From an uncultured Clostridia bacterium (GTDB taxonomy: Bacteria > Bacillota > Clostridia > Christensenellales > UBA1242): a stretch of 64,000 bases of DNA. A model generated the notes under the pieces. That model was given only the letters and a program-made list of their open reading frames with translations, did not search any database and was not told the origin of the DNA. Both the position numbers and the translations under genes were made by a program. Every line of letters starts with the position of its first letter. Positions within the stretch are counted from its first letter, which is position 1. Below are positions 1 through 9,328 of the stretch, one piece after another. The stretch covers positions 21,261-85,260 of the forward strand of contig CAKVMD010000004.1 of assembly GCA_934771475.1 (NCBI GenBank), in the 5' to 3' direction.

Positions 1-92
1 GGCGGTAGATTATGTTTTGTTATTAATGTTTCGTAAATTTGGTTCTTTAATAATCAATCAAAGTGCTGATTGGTGGTTACATAGCTAGGATT

Positions 93-2138
93 TTAAACTT
101 TTAAGAATTTACTTACTTTGCTGTCGGTTGTAAAAAATAGTTTATGAAGTGCCCTTGTGCTTGAAACATATAAAATGTTTTTATCAACAGGGTTATTGTA
201 ATTTTCTTCGCTGGCATTTGGGACGATGACAGCATCAAATTCAATTCCCTTTGCGCTTGCGCAGGTGGCGACAAGGACGCGGTTATTGTAATCCTCTGCA
301 TCTTTCATCAGTGAGGCGTCAATCTTTTTGCTTAAAGCATTATATACCTCTTGTGCTTCGCGGTTGCATTTGCAAATTATAGCGATGTGCTCAAAGGATT
401 TGCACTCTTCATTTATAATTTTAACCATTTCGTCAATTTGTTTCTGGGTCTGTATGATTTTAGGTTCGTCTCCGTTTCTATTTACAAATTCCACATCATC
501 TTTTCCGATAATTTTGCTTGCAAACATTGCGATTTGTCTGGTCGAACGGTAAGTTTTGTTGAGATGAATAAGTTTGCATCCCAAAAAGTCGCTTGTCAGA
601 CTTAGGTATTCTTCTGGAAGTGATTTTTCAATGCATTGGTTAATATCACCTACGATGATGCAAGGGCAAGTCCACAATTTTTTGAAGATATAAATATCAA
701 CAGGGGTGAAGTCTTGCATTTCATCAATAATCAAATATTTGGCCGAAAAATCATGGTCGAAGCCGAAGAAATAATGTTTAATGAGCATATAAGTGCCCTT
801 GTCCATGTAGCCTATCTTGCCATTTTTTGAATAAGAAAGTCCCTCGCGAGTCATAAATATTTCAAAAATTTTGTCAATGTCTGTGATAGGGAAAAATTTG
901 TATAAAAGTTTTTTGAAGCGCTCTTTTAAACCTCTGTTTTGCTCTTTGGTATATCCGCGAAGTTTCGTAAAGCGCATAGCATACTGCCATGCAATTTTGT
1001 TTATTCTTTCGTAAATATCAAGTCCTTTAAAAGTCTTAAAAAACAAGGTTTTAGTTTCTTCGTCTGTAAAGTCAAGGGTTTCTGTGTTGCCTTCAATGTC
1101 TTCGCTTATCACAAAGGATAATGTTTTGGGCGCAAAGGTTTCAAGCATTGCCCCTTTTAAAAAGCGCAAAAGTGAATCTAAAAATTCGTAAGAAGATTTA
1201 TATGATATTTCATTTAACACTTTTTGTTTTGGGGCAGAAGCAATTTCATCAAGCATATTTTCGCGTGATTGAATTTGTCTTTTTAGTTCATTTCGGACAA
1301 TATCAGCAAAAGTGGTTTCTGTAAGGTTATCTTCACCTAGTTGAGGTAACACCTCACTGATATAACTTGAAAATATATTATTTGGCGATAAGATTAATAT
1401 ATCGCTACTTTTTATTTGATTTCTAAATTTATAAAGTAAGTATGCGGCTCGGTGAAGAGCGATTGAGGTCTTTCCAGAACCGGCAATTCCTTGCACGAAA
1501 ATGTTTTCGTCCACATCTTTTCTTACGATTTGGTTTTGCTCCTTTTGAATAGAGGAGACAATTTGTTTCATTTTAGTCGATACATTTCGAGAGAGAATTT
1601 CTCTCAAAATTTCATCGTTAACTGTAACATCACTATCAAAATAGTTTACAAGTTGGCCATCCTCAATCTTGTATTGTCTTTTAAGGGCGATTTCGCCATC
1701 TATAACTCTGCCACTTGCGGTGAAAGACGCTTTGCCTATTTCGTAGTCGTAATAAAGGCTACTTACAGGTGCGCGCCAGTCAACAACTAAAATTTTTTGT
1801 CCGCTTGTGATATTGCCTATTCCAATGTAAATTTTTTGTGTGTTTTCTTTCCCTGTTGCTTTAAAGTCAACTCGTGCAAAATATGGGAGCGCCTTTTGTC
1901 TTTCAAGTTTTTTGACCTCATCGTGAGCCTCGTGCTCTAAAAGTTCAGTCTCATTGATTTGAACACCAATAGCCGAAAGGTCATCTCCGCGTGAAAGTTC
2001 GCCAAAGTTTTCTTTTGTGTAGCGTATTTTTTCTTTAAGTAAGGCTGTGAGCGAGTCTGCTCGCTGTTTACATTGGGTAAGTTTTGAGTCTATGGTTTTA
2101 AGTACGGTTTTAAGATATTCTTGCTCGTTTATGTCCAT
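93..2138 (-). CDS. helD: HelD-like RNA polymerase-recycling helicase/ATPase
   Basis: HelD is a superfamily 1 (UvrD/Rep-like) motor ATPase that removes stalled RNA polymerase from DNA. The 681-residue protein has the family's N-terminal coiled coil (about 1-90), the YFARVDF element (86-92) and the DWRAPVSSLYYDYE element (120-133). Walker A GIAGSGKTS is at 217-225, Walker B IIDEMQDF at 470-477, motif III GDINQ at 497-501, TYRST at 529-533, and motif V/VI SAKGIEFDAVIVP to LYVSSTRAL at 628-665. It is somewhat shorter than the roughly 770-residue Bacillus protein. GGGAGAAAG lies just upstream of the ATG. It sits downstream of gyrB-gyrA on the same strand, separated by a structured spacer. The family call is secure; the role is inferred from the family. 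Confidence 0.93.
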   Translation of the reverse strand: MDINEQEYLKTVLKTIDSKLTQCKQRADSLTALLKEKIRYTKENFGELSRGDDLSAIGVQINETELLEHEAHDEVKKLERQKALPYFARVDFKATGKENTQKIYIGIGNITSGQKILVVDWRAPVSSLYYDYEIGKASFTASGRVIDGEIALKRQYKIEDGQLVNYFDSDVTVNDEILREILSRNVSTKMKQIVSSIQKEQNQIVRKDVDENIFVQGIAGSGKTSIALHRAAYLLYKFRNQIKSSDILILSPNNIFSSYISEVLPQLGEDNLTETTFADIVRNELKRQIQSRENMLDEIASAPKQKVLNEISYKSSYEFLDSLLRFLKGAMLETFAPKTLSFVISEDIEGNTETLDFTDEETKTLFFKTFKGLDIYERINKIAWQYAMRFTKLRGYTKEQNRGLKERFKKLLYKFFPITDIDKIFEIFMTREGLSYSKNGKIGYMDKGTYMLIKHYFFGFDHDFSAKYLIIDEMQDFTPVDIYIFKKLWTCPCIIVGDINQCIEKSLPEEYLSLTSDFLGCKLIHLNKTYRSTRQIAMFASKIIGKDDVEFVNRNGDEPKIIQTQKQIDEMVKIINEECKSFEHIAIICKCNREAQEVYNALSKKIDASLMKDAEDYNNRVLVATCASAKGIEFDAVIVPNASEENYNNPVDKNILYVSSTRALHKLFFTTDSKVSKFLKV

Positions 2139-2160
2139 ATCTTTCTCCCTTTAACAAATA

Positions 2161-2257
2161 TGCCTTGATGGGTCGTTTGCCGTTGGCAAACGATGAAAAG
2201 CGAAACTTTTTCGCTTTTGCTGGTTGCGCTTTTCGCGCAATCAGCACCATCAAGGCA
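2161..2257. repeat. Cloverleaf-like element: outer stem enclosing three hairpins
   Basis: The gyrA-helD spacer folds almost completely. An 11-bp outer stem pairs 2161-2171 with 2247-2257. Inside are three hairpins: 2173-2181/2185-2193 (9 bp, 3-nt loop), 2196-2205/2209-2218 (10 bp, 3-nt loop) and 2219-2229/2235-2245 (11 bp with one G-T pair, 5-nt loop). Only about four bases lie outside stems and loops. It begins 20 bp past the gyrA stop and ends 22 bp before the helD start codon. It is not a tRNA, as there is no anticodon or T-arm logic. There is no clear T-run after it, so it is not a simple terminator. Function unknown. Confidence 0.75.
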
Positions 2258-2277
2258 CTGTTTGAAATTATATTTAA

Positions 2278-4842
2278 TTACTCTTCGGAGTTATTTTCTT
2301 CCAAGTTTTCTTGACGCTCAATTATAGCATCTTCACCTTGGTTTGTCAAGTCATTTGCGTTTTCGTCCACAAGGGGAGTTTCTTCACTTTCGTCTTTTTC
2401 AAGCAAAGCAACGCTTACGACAGAGTTCTCATCTTTAAGACGCATAACTTTAACGCCTTGGCTTACTCTGGATAGAGCAGAAATTTGTTCAAGAGGGGTT
2501 CTTATAACCACTCCGTTGTCGGCAACGAGAAGAATGTCATTGTCTTCAAATGATTGTTTAAGAGCAACAAGTTTTCCTGTTTTTTCGTTAAATACGCCGG
2601 CTTTAACACCCATACCACCACGAGATTGAAGTCTAAACTCACTAGTTGGGCAACGCTTTCCATATCCGCGTTCTGAAATTGTTACAATTTGAGAATTTTC
2701 TTTGACAACTGCCATGTCAACGATGTAGTCATCTCCTGTAAGTTTCATGCTTCTAACGCCTTGGCTATCACGCCCCATGCTACGAACATCTTGCTCGTTG
2801 AAGCGAATTGCTTTTCCATGGTGAGATGCAATTAAGATATCATCGTTTCCACTTGCCACTTCAACGCCGATAAGTTCGTCGTTTTCAAGGAGGTGAATTG
2901 CAATTTTGCCTACTTTACGGATAGATTCAAATTCTTTAAGTGGAGTCTTTTTAATAAGCCCATTGCGTGTTGCCATTATAAGGCTTCCGCTTGCGTCTTC
3001 CTTTCTAGGAATAACAGCGCTTATCTTTTCGCCTTCGCTGAGCATAAGGAGGTTGATTATTGCTCTTCCTTTTGCAGTGCGTTGTGCCTCAGGAATTTCG
3101 TATGCCTTAATGCAATAAACGCGTCCCTTGTTAGAGAAGAAGAGGAGGTCGTCATGAGAGCAAGTTACAAACATGGTTTTAACAAAATCTTCTTCCTTTG
3201 TCTTATGTGCTGTTACGCCCACGCCACCGCGGTTTTGTGATTTGTATTCGCTTGCGCTCATACGCTTAATATATCCTTGGCTTGTAAGTGAAACCACAAC
3301 ATCTTCTTTTGGAATAAGGTCAGCAATATCAATTCCGCCCGCGTCAAGAGATATTTCGCTCTTTCTTGCGTCTCCGTAAGTTTGTTTAATTTGTTCAAAG
3401 TTATCGCGAAGAATTTGAAGTACTCTTTCAGGTTTTTCGAGGATGTCTTTAAGGTCGGCAATCTTTTCATCGAGTTCTTTAAGTTCTTCATTTAACTTTT
3501 CAACTTCAAGAGAGGTGAGTTTTGACAAACGCATATCAAGTATAGCGTTGGCTTGAATTTCATCAAGTGCAAACTTTTCTGTAAGTTTTGTCAAAGCATC
3601 TTGTCTGTCGTTTGAAGTTTTGATAACTCTTATAACTTCATCAATGTTTGCAAGCGCGATTACAAGACCTTTAACAATATGTTCACGCTCTTCTGTTCTG
3701 ACAAGGTCAAAGCGAGTTTTGCGCGTTAAAACCTCTTTTTGGTGTTCGAGGTAATAGTAAAGCATTTCTTTAAGGTTCAATATTCTAGGTGTTCTTCCAA
3801 CAAGGGCGAGGAATATAATTCCGCTACTCTTTTGAAGTTGGGTTTGTTTGTAAAGAGAGTTGAGCACCACTTGCGCATTGGCATCTTTTTTAATATCAAC
3901 CACAATTCTCATTCCGTGGCGGTCTGATTCTTCTTTGATGTCGCTTATGCCTTCAAGGCGCTTGTTTTTAACGAGGTCTGCCATTTGAATAATGAGTTGC
4001 GCTTTATTTACTTGGTAAGGAAGTTCGGTGATGATAATTCTGCTTCTTCCGCTTGCAGTTTCTTCAATTTCCGCTCTTCCGCGAACAACGATGCCACCTC
4101 TTCCAGTTTTGTACGCATTTTTAACAGCCGCTCTTCCCATTATGATACCACCAGTAGGGTAGTCAGGCGCTGGGATATATTTTATAAGGTCGTCAATTTC
4201 AATGTCAGGGTTGTCAATAAGTGCTTGCAACCCATTTAAAACTTCTGTGAGGTTGTGAGGAGGGATGTTTGTTGCCATACCAACCGCAATTCCGTCTGCT
4301 CCGTTAACTAGAAGGTTGGGGAATTTTGCGGGAAGCACAACAGGTTCCTGACGCTGGTTGTCATAGTTTGGAGTAAAGTCGACAGTATCAGAGTCGATGT
4401 CTTCCAGCATAAGACCAGCAATTTTTGAAAGTTTTGCTTCGGTGTAACGATAAGCCGCAGGAGGGTCTCCGTCCACAGAACCAAAGTTACCTTGTCCATA
4501 TACGAGAGGGTATCTTATTGAGAAGTCCTGTGCAAGGCGAACGAGTGCGTCATAGATTGAACTATCACCATGTGGGTGATATCTTCCCATAACCGTACCT
4601 ACGATGTTTGCACTTTTAACAGTTTGTCTGTCAAAGGTGTTGTTCATTTCGCCCATTCCAAACAAAATTCTTCTGTGAACAGGTTTGAGCCCGTCTCTTA
4701 CATCAGGGATGGCACGCGAAACATTGACAGCCATAGCATAAGATAGGAAAGAATCTTTAAGGTTTTCAACAGTGTCGCATTTTTCTATTTTTGTGTCTTG
4801 AAACAATTCTTCAAGAGGCTTTTTGTTGTTATGATTATCCAT
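2278..4842 (-). CDS. gyrA: DNA gyrase subunit A
   Basis: Breakage-reunion subunit of DNA gyrase, which introduces negative supercoils together with GyrB. At 854 residues it is full length. The catalytic tyrosine is Tyr133 in AAYRYTE. The quinolone-determining stretch HPHGDSSIYD (89-98) keeps the Ser and Asp found in sensitive enzymes. The C-terminal beta-pinwheel carries a GyrA-box-like QNRGGVG (about 534) and a second QSRGGMG (about 737), which supports GyrA rather than ParC. The C-terminus is an acidic tail from about 815. It starts 12 bp after the gyrB stop with its own AAGGAG-type site, so gyrB-gyrA are probably one operon. Confidence 0.97.
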   Translation of the reverse strand: MDNHNNKKPLEELFQDTKIEKCDTVENLKDSFLSYAMAVNVSRAIPDVRDGLKPVHRRILFGMGEMNNTFDRQTVKSANIVGTVMGRYHPHGDSSIYDALVRLAQDFSIRYPLVYGQGNFGSVDGDPPAAYRYTEAKLSKIAGLMLEDIDSDTVDFTPNYDNQRQEPVVLPAKFPNLLVNGADGIAVGMATNIPPHNLTEVLNGLQALIDNPDIEIDDLIKYIPAPDYPTGGIIMGRAAVKNAYKTGRGGIVVRGRAEIEETASGRSRIIITELPYQVNKAQLIIQMADLVKNKRLEGISDIKEESDRHGMRIVVDIKKDANAQVVLNSLYKQTQLQKSSGIIFLALVGRTPRILNLKEMLYYYLEHQKEVLTRKTRFDLVRTEEREHIVKGLVIALANIDEVIRVIKTSNDRQDALTKLTEKFALDEIQANAILDMRLSKLTSLEVEKLNEELKELDEKIADLKDILEKPERVLQILRDNFEQIKQTYGDARKSEISLDAGGIDIADLIPKEDVVVSLTSQGYIKRMSASEYKSQNRGGVGVTAHKTKEEDFVKTMFVTCSHDDLLFFSNKGRVYCIKAYEIPEAQRTAKGRAIINLLMLSEGEKISAVIPRKEDASGSLIMATRNGLIKKTPLKEFESIRKVGKIAIHLLENDELIGVEVASGNDDILIASHHGKAIRFNEQDVRSMGRDSQGVRSMKLTGDDYIVDMAVVKENSQIVTISERGYGKRCPTSEFRLQSRGGMGVKAGVFNEKTGKLVALKQSFEDNDILLVADNGVVIRTPLEQISALSRVSQGVKVMRLKDENSVVSVALLEKDESEETPLVDENANDLTNQGEDAIIERQENLEENNSEE

Positions 4843-4854
4843 TTTTTTCTCCTT

Positions 4855-6819
4855 TTAGACATCAAGGTCGGTTACACGCCAAGCGTTCTCTTCAATGAAC
4901 CTGCGTCTAATATCACTGTCTTCACCCATGAGGTCGTTAAAGTATTTGTCCGCATCAATAGCATCTTCCATTGTAAGTTGAATCAATGTTCTATGTTCAG
5001 GGTCCATAGTTGTTTCCCAAAGTTGGTCAGCATCCATTTCACCAAGACCTTTGTATCTGGCTTGCGTGCAACCCTTTCTGCCATTGGCTTGATACCATGC
5101 TTCAAGTTCGTCATCACTATAAAAATAGAAAAGTTCCTTATTTCTTACAACCTTATATAGTGGTGGCTTTGCCGAATAAACGTGTCCGTGTTCAATAAGA
5201 GGACGCATATATCTGAAAAAGAATGTAAGCAAAAGTATTCTAATATGAGCACCATCGACATCGGCATCGGTCATACAAACGATTTTGTCATAGCGAAGTT
5301 TTTCTTCGTTAAATTCACTTCCAATTCCACAGCCGAGAGCGGTGATAATTGATTTTATGGCATCACTTTCAAGCACTTTGTTCATTCTAACTTTTTCAAC
5401 ATTCAAGATTTTTCCACGAAGAGGTAAAATTGCTTGGAAGCGTCTGTCTCTTCCAGTTTTTGCTGTACCACCAGCGGAATCTCCTTCGACAATGTAGATT
5501 TCGCAAAATCTTCTATCCTTTTCACTGCAATCTGCAAGTTTCCCAGGAAGAGTAGTGTTTTCAAGAACGCTCTTTCTGCGAGTAAGTTCTCTTGCATTTC
5601 TTGCTGCGTCTCTTGCGCGCTGAGCGGTGATAGACTTTAAGATAAGGTTTCTTGCTTCGTTAGGGTGGCGGTCAAGATAGTCGCCAAATTCTTCAATAAC
5701 AGCCTTGTAAACAAAGTTTCTCATCTCGCTGTTTCCAAGTTTGGTTTTTGTTTGACCTTCAAATTGAGGGTTGCGAAGTTTTACTGATATAACCGCAGTG
5801 ATACCTTCACGGCAGTCTTCACCAGAAAGTTTTTCGCTTTCCTTGATTATTTTGTTTTGTACTGCATAGTCATTTATGACTTTTGTAAGCCCAGATTTAA
5901 ATCCGTCAAGGTGCGTTCCGCCTTCCTCCGTGTTAATGTTGTTTGCATAAGCGTTTATTATTTCGCTGTAACCTTCGTTGAATTGGAAACAAACTTCAAT
6001 TTCATTTTCAATTTGTCCGTCTTGTCCGTGGTTGAACTTATTAAAGTAAACAGGAGCAGATAAAAGTGTTTCACGATTTTTGTTAAGGTAGTCAACAAAC
6101 TCAATAATTCCGCCTTTAAATTCAAAGACTTCCTTGCGTTCTTGTCCCTCACGCTTATCTTCAAGTGAAATAACAAGACCTTTGTTTAAGAATGCGATTT
6201 CTCTGAAACGGTTTTTCATCGTATCGAAATTGAAAACTGTGGTTTCAAAGATTTCTTCATCTGGAAGGAAAGTGATTGTTGTGCCTCGTCTGTCAGTTTT
6301 TCCAACTACTTCAAGTGGCCCAAGAGGTTTCCCGCGAGTAAACTCAATTTTATAATGTTGACCATTTTGGTAAACATCTGCTCTCATGTACTTTGAAAGA
6401 GCGTTTACACAACTTACGCCCACGCCGTGAAGACCGCCAGAAATCTTATAACCTTCACCACCGAATTTACCACCAGCGTGAAGTTTGGTTAAAACAACCT
6501 CCACCGCGCTTTTTCCTTCTTTTGGTATGATGCCAGTTGGGATACCACGACCATTATCTATAACCGAGCAAGAACCGTCAAAATTGATAATAACTTCAAT
6601 TTTTGTGCAGTAGCCAGCAAGTGCCTCATCAATAGAGTTGTCGACAACTTCTGTTACGAGGTGGTGAAGTCCGTGTTCGTCAGTTGAACCAATATACATG
6701 CCTGGTCTTTTACGAACAGGTTCAAGACCTTCGAGAACTTGAATATCACCAGCGTCATACTTGACACTTTTGCCGATTTCTTTTTCGTCAATCTGTGTTT
6801 GATTTAATGTTTCGTCCAT
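4855..6819 (-). CDS. gyrB: DNA gyrase subunit B
   Basis: ATPase subunit of DNA gyrase, 654 residues, full length. The N-terminal GHKL ATPase is marked by RKRPGMYIGST and EVVDNSIDEALAG (about 36-70) and by GGLHGVGVSCVNAL. The TOPRIM metal-binding part shows YIVEGDSAGG (about 440-450) and DADVDGAHIRI (about 516-526), followed by the typical C-terminal MDADQLWETTM stretch. The ATG follows TAGGAGAATTTTT. It is first in a gyrB-gyrA pair and is transcribed away from the divergent GtrA-like gene. The order gyrB-gyrA is the usual one in Bacillota. Confidence 0.97.
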   Translation of the reverse strand: MDETLNQTQIDEKEIGKSVKYDAGDIQVLEGLEPVRKRPGMYIGSTDEHGLHHLVTEVVDNSIDEALAGYCTKIEVIINFDGSCSVIDNGRGIPTGIIPKEGKSAVEVVLTKLHAGGKFGGEGYKISGGLHGVGVSCVNALSKYMRADVYQNGQHYKIEFTRGKPLGPLEVVGKTDRRGTTITFLPDEEIFETTVFNFDTMKNRFREIAFLNKGLVISLEDKREGQERKEVFEFKGGIIEFVDYLNKNRETLLSAPVYFNKFNHGQDGQIENEIEVCFQFNEGYSEIINAYANNINTEEGGTHLDGFKSGLTKVINDYAVQNKIIKESEKLSGEDCREGITAVISVKLRNPQFEGQTKTKLGNSEMRNFVYKAVIEEFGDYLDRHPNEARNLILKSITAQRARDAARNARELTRRKSVLENTTLPGKLADCSEKDRRFCEIYIVEGDSAGGTAKTGRDRRFQAILPLRGKILNVEKVRMNKVLESDAIKSIITALGCGIGSEFNEEKLRYDKIVCMTDADVDGAHIRILLLTFFFRYMRPLIEHGHVYSAKPPLYKVVRNKELFYFYSDDELEAWYQANGRKGCTQARYKGLGEMDADQLWETTMDPEHRTLIQLTMEDAIDADKYFNDLMGEDSDIRRRFIEENAWRVTDLDV

Positions 6820-6959
6820 AAAAATTCTCCTATTTATTAGATAAATATATTATATATTAAATAATAGGAAAAATCAAGCCATTTTAAACATTTTAATAGC
6901 GTAAAATGACGCTAAAAAGCCCAAATTTGGCTTTTGTCAAAGTAATAGTGAAAAATCAC

Positions 6960-6988
6960 TTGCAACAAGCCCTTAGAGGTGATACAAT
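6960..6988 (+). promoter_or_regulatory. Promoter of the GtrA-like gene
   Basis: TTGCAA at 6960-6965 and TACAAT at 6983-6988 are separated by exactly 17 bp, 18 bp before the start codon. The spacer is shared with the divergent gyrB promoter region, which is very AT-rich. Confidence 0.65.
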
Positions 6989-7006
6989 CAAACAAAAGGA
7001 ACAGAA

Positions 7007-7615
7007 ATGACAGAAGAAACAAAAGAGCACGCAATAGAAAATACTGAGAAATTAAATCAAATGAAAAGTGAAAATGAAACTTTATTAAATAAAAATAAAA
7101 GTGAGCCTAAGCTGGAAGATAAGCCTCCTTTTGAAGAAGGGGAGAGTAAAGACGGGCAAGAAGAAAACGCTTCAAAAGAAAACAAGAAGAAAGCATTTTT
7201 GCAGTTTGTAATTTTTGCGTTGTTTTCGGCTTCGGCGGGGATAATTCAAATGTTATCCTTTGAATGTCTTTATCACTGGATAGGTTGGGATAATTGGTGG
7301 GCAACTTATTTAATATCATTAACTTTGTCAGTTATTTGGAACTTTACATTTAATAGAAAGTTTACTTTCAAATCTTCAAGTAATGTACCTATTGCAATGA
7401 CGCTGGTTTTACTTTACTATTGCGCTTTTACTCCAATTTCAGTTTTTGGCGGACAGGCTCTTGAAAATGCAGGATGGAATGGAACGCTTGTTACTGTAAT
7501 AATGATGCTACTCAATTTCGCCACAGAGTTCTTTTTTGATAAATATGTTACTTTCAACGATAAAGTGATAACTAAACTTGCTGAAAAGTTTTCAAAAAAG
7601 AAAAAAGATAATTGA
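7007..7615 (+). CDS. GtrA-like small membrane protein
   Basis: The 202-residue protein has a charged, Lys/Glu-rich cytoplasmic N-terminus (about 1-62) followed by four hydrophobic segments. Between helices 2 and 3 it carries WNFTFNRKFTF, the hallmark of the GtrA-like family (N-F-x2-N-R-x2-TF), and near the end FFFDKYVTF echoes it. GtrA-like proteins are thought to help move lipid-linked sugars across the membrane for cell-surface glycan modification. No dedicated glycosyltransferase is adjacent, so the substrate cannot be inferred. AAAGGAACAG precedes the ATG. The gene is monocistronic, with its own promoter and a terminator shortly after it. Confidence 0.82.
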   Translation: MTEETKEHAIENTEKLNQMKSENETLLNKNKSEPKLEDKPPFEEGESKDGQEENASKENKKKAFLQFVIFALFSASAGIIQMLSFECLYHWIGWDNWWATYLISLTLSVIWNFTFNRKFTFKSSSNVPIAMTLVLLYYCAFTPISVFGGQALENAGWNGTLVTVIMMLLNFATEFFFDKYVTFNDKVITKLAEKFSKKKKDN

Positions 7616-7661
7616 GGGGAAAATTTAAAACAATTTTTTAATGCTTGAAATGTTTAAATCA

Positions 7662-7700
7662 TGAAAAAAGCATATTGACTTTTTCAATATGCTTTTTTCA
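7662..7700. terminator. Bidirectional intrinsic terminator
   Basis: A perfect 17-bp stem (7662-7678 with 7684-7700) and a 5-nt loop, with A-runs and T-runs at the ends so that it can work in both directions. It separates the convergent GtrA-like and ankyrin-like genes. Confidence 0.85.
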
Positions 7701-7801
7701 TTGCAATTTTAGTGTTTTTTAATTTTAAAAACGCAAGCGTTATATTTTCGTAGTCATCAAAGGCAGAGGACTAAAAAAATAATAATAGGTGAGAAGAAAC
7801 G

Positions 7802-8767
7802 CTATTCTCTTTCGTCCGCTTCGCTGTAATCGACAAAACCGTCTGTTTCCTCAGCATCGGTGCTTACAGTAAAAGCCTCATCAAGAGCACTATTTTGTCT
7901 TAAATATTCTATCAAGAAATTTTTGAACTCGCGCCCTTCTATGGATTGCCCACCTTCATATTTGGCCCAGTATTTTACATATCTGTTAATTTTTTCACCG
8001 TTTTCAACAAGCATTTTTGCAAATTTGAACTTGCGTTCCATAATCGCGTACCAAAGTTCTGCATCATCACGCACCTTTGCTCCGCGGTCTAAAAGTTTTT
8101 GGCCTAAGACTGCATCATCGTTTTTCAGTGCGTAACCTAAAAGTGTTCGCCCATTTGCTGTTTGATAGTTTACATCTGCCTCGGCATTTAAAAGAGCATC
8201 ATAGTACTTTTCACGCTTTCTAGTGATTTCAATATAAAGAATTTTAGACAAAAGTTTAGGATTAATTTGCATTAAGTCATAACCTTTATCAATTAAAAGT
8301 TCGATGCCGGGCATATTCCCGTGCCTAAAACAAAATTCAATCATAGGCTCGTTATAAACTTTAAAATTAAGGTTTCTAACATTTTTGATTTTTTCTCTTG
8401 CCTCGTCAATGTCGAAAGGGGAGATTAACGCGAGGTAAAGTTCAAGCTCAGGTTTCCTTACTGTGTTTGGAATTTGTGAGTGCATAATTAGCGCCTTTTC
8501 TTTCTCAGGAGAGATTTCGCCCACATCCCTATCATCAGAGTTTCTAAAAAGATAAAACCTATCTTTTGCTGAGTAATCAGATTCTCTTCCTTGCGCCAAG
8601 GCAAGTTTGCTTTTTTCAATAAGCGCCGAGAGTTCTTCTACGCTCTCTTCTTCGGTGCCAAGTTCACCCAATTCTCTTGCACGCTCTTTTGCCTCAATTT
8701 CGTCAAGAAGTTGCCTTACATATTGCATTTTAGATTCATAAAGTTCCTCATCAAATTCTGTTTTCAT
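7802..8767 (-). CDS. Ankyrin-repeat-like protein
   Basis: Probable cytoplasmic protein of 321 residues when read from the ATG preceded by AAAGGAGTCAAT. An in-frame ATG 30 bp further upstream overlaps the promoter and is less likely. The N-terminal third is acidic and helical, possibly coiled coil. The central part contains ankyrin-like units, best seen in VNYQTANGRTLLGYAL followed by KLLDRGAKV and then MLVENGEKI. Ankyrin repeats are protein-binding scaffolds; no catalytic motif is visible and the partner is unknown. It has its own promoter and no operon partner. Confidence 0.65.
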   Translation of the reverse strand: MKTEFDEELYESKMQYVRQLLDEIEAKERARELGELGTEEESVEELSALIEKSKLALAQGRESDYSAKDRFYLFRNSDDRDVGEISPEKEKALIMHSQIPNTVRKPELELYLALISPFDIDEAREKIKNVRNLNFKVYNEPMIEFCFRHGNMPGIELLIDKGYDLMQINPKLLSKILYIEITRKREKYYDALLNAEADVNYQTANGRTLLGYALKNDDAVLGQKLLDRGAKVRDDAELWYAIMERKFKFAKMLVENGEKINRYVKYWAKYEGGQSIEGREFKNFLIEYLRQNSALDEAFTVSTDAEETDGFVDYSEADERE

Positions 8768-8787
8768 ATTGACTCCTTTATGAGTGT

Positions 8788-8816
8788 ATTTTATCATATT
8801 TACTAGATGGTGTCAA
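8788..8816 (-). promoter_or_regulatory. Promoter of the ankyrin-like gene
   Basis: On the minus strand, a consensus TTGACA (8811-8816) and TAAAAT (8788-8793) with a 17-bp spacer. The -10 covers the alternative upstream ATG, which supports the downstream start. Confidence 0.75.
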
Positions 8817-8849
8817 CCATAAAAATTTACCTTTTTTACGCATTTTAAT

Positions 8850-9137
8850 TTACGCATTTTGAAGCTCAAGACAAAGTTTTTTAACGCGGTCCTTTCTTTT
8901 TAAAAACATATCAGGGAAAAAGATATTGTCAGGATTTAAAGAAAGAGTGTTTTCATTTTTATTTTCTATTGATGTAACACAAACGGGGATATTTTCTTTT
9001 ACAGCCTCCTCAACTATTTTTTTATTTAGTTTGTTCTCATCGCCCGACCTAACAATTATAAACATATTTTCTAGGCGTATAAAAGCGTTTTTTACTGCCT
9101 TTCCAGTTAAATTTAAATATTGTTTTAAAGATTTCAT
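8850..9137 (-). CDS. Small protein of unknown function (faintly L7Ae-like)
   Basis: The 95-residue ORF follows a near-perfect AAGGAGG site seven bases before the ATG, which argues that it is real. It is Lys-rich. A hydrophobic strand MFIIVRSGDENKLNKKIVEE followed by NIPVCVTS recalls the core of the L7Ae/YlxQ RNA-binding fold (strand, helix, then xIPV). The resemblance is weak, however, and the C-terminal part does not continue it. No membrane segment or signal peptide is present. Function not recognised. Confidence 0.55.
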   Translation of the reverse strand: MKSLKQYLNLTGKAVKNAFIRLENMFIIVRSGDENKLNKKIVEEAVKENIPVCVTSIENKNENTLSLNPDNIFFPDMFLKRKDRVKKLCLELQNA

Positions 9138-9292
9138 AATTTATGCCTCCTTGCATGTCTTCATGATATACAATTTTTATCCAAAATTGAAGAGAATATC
9201 ACAAAAACTTTTCTCTACCTTAAAGACATGAAAAGAGAAATAAAAAACGACAATTCTACCACAGCGGGAGAACAAAAATCACGCGAAAATGT

Positions 9293-9321
9293 TTGACAAA
9301 TCTTATTAAAACTTGTAAAAT
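9293..9321 (+). promoter_or_regulatory. Promoter giving a probable leaderless mRNA (XRE gene)
   Basis: TTGACA (9293-9298), 17-bp spacer, TAAAAT (9316-9321). The ATG of the next gene starts eight bases after the -10, which is where transcription should begin. No Shine-Dalgarno can therefore be in the message. Confidence 0.7.
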
Positions 9322-9328
9322 GCAAAGT

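Noticed and set aside
2161..2257. tRNA gene (cloverleaf shape)
   Set aside because: The three hairpins have 3-5 nt loops, there is no anticodon loop or T-loop, and no CCA end.
9228..9296. 22-codon ORF upstream of the XRE gene
   Set aside because: It lacks a ribosome-binding site and its end overlaps the promoter.
9293..9328. TTG start for the XRE regulator
   Set aside because: The TTG is the first half of the -35 hexamer, so it cannot be in the message from that promoter.
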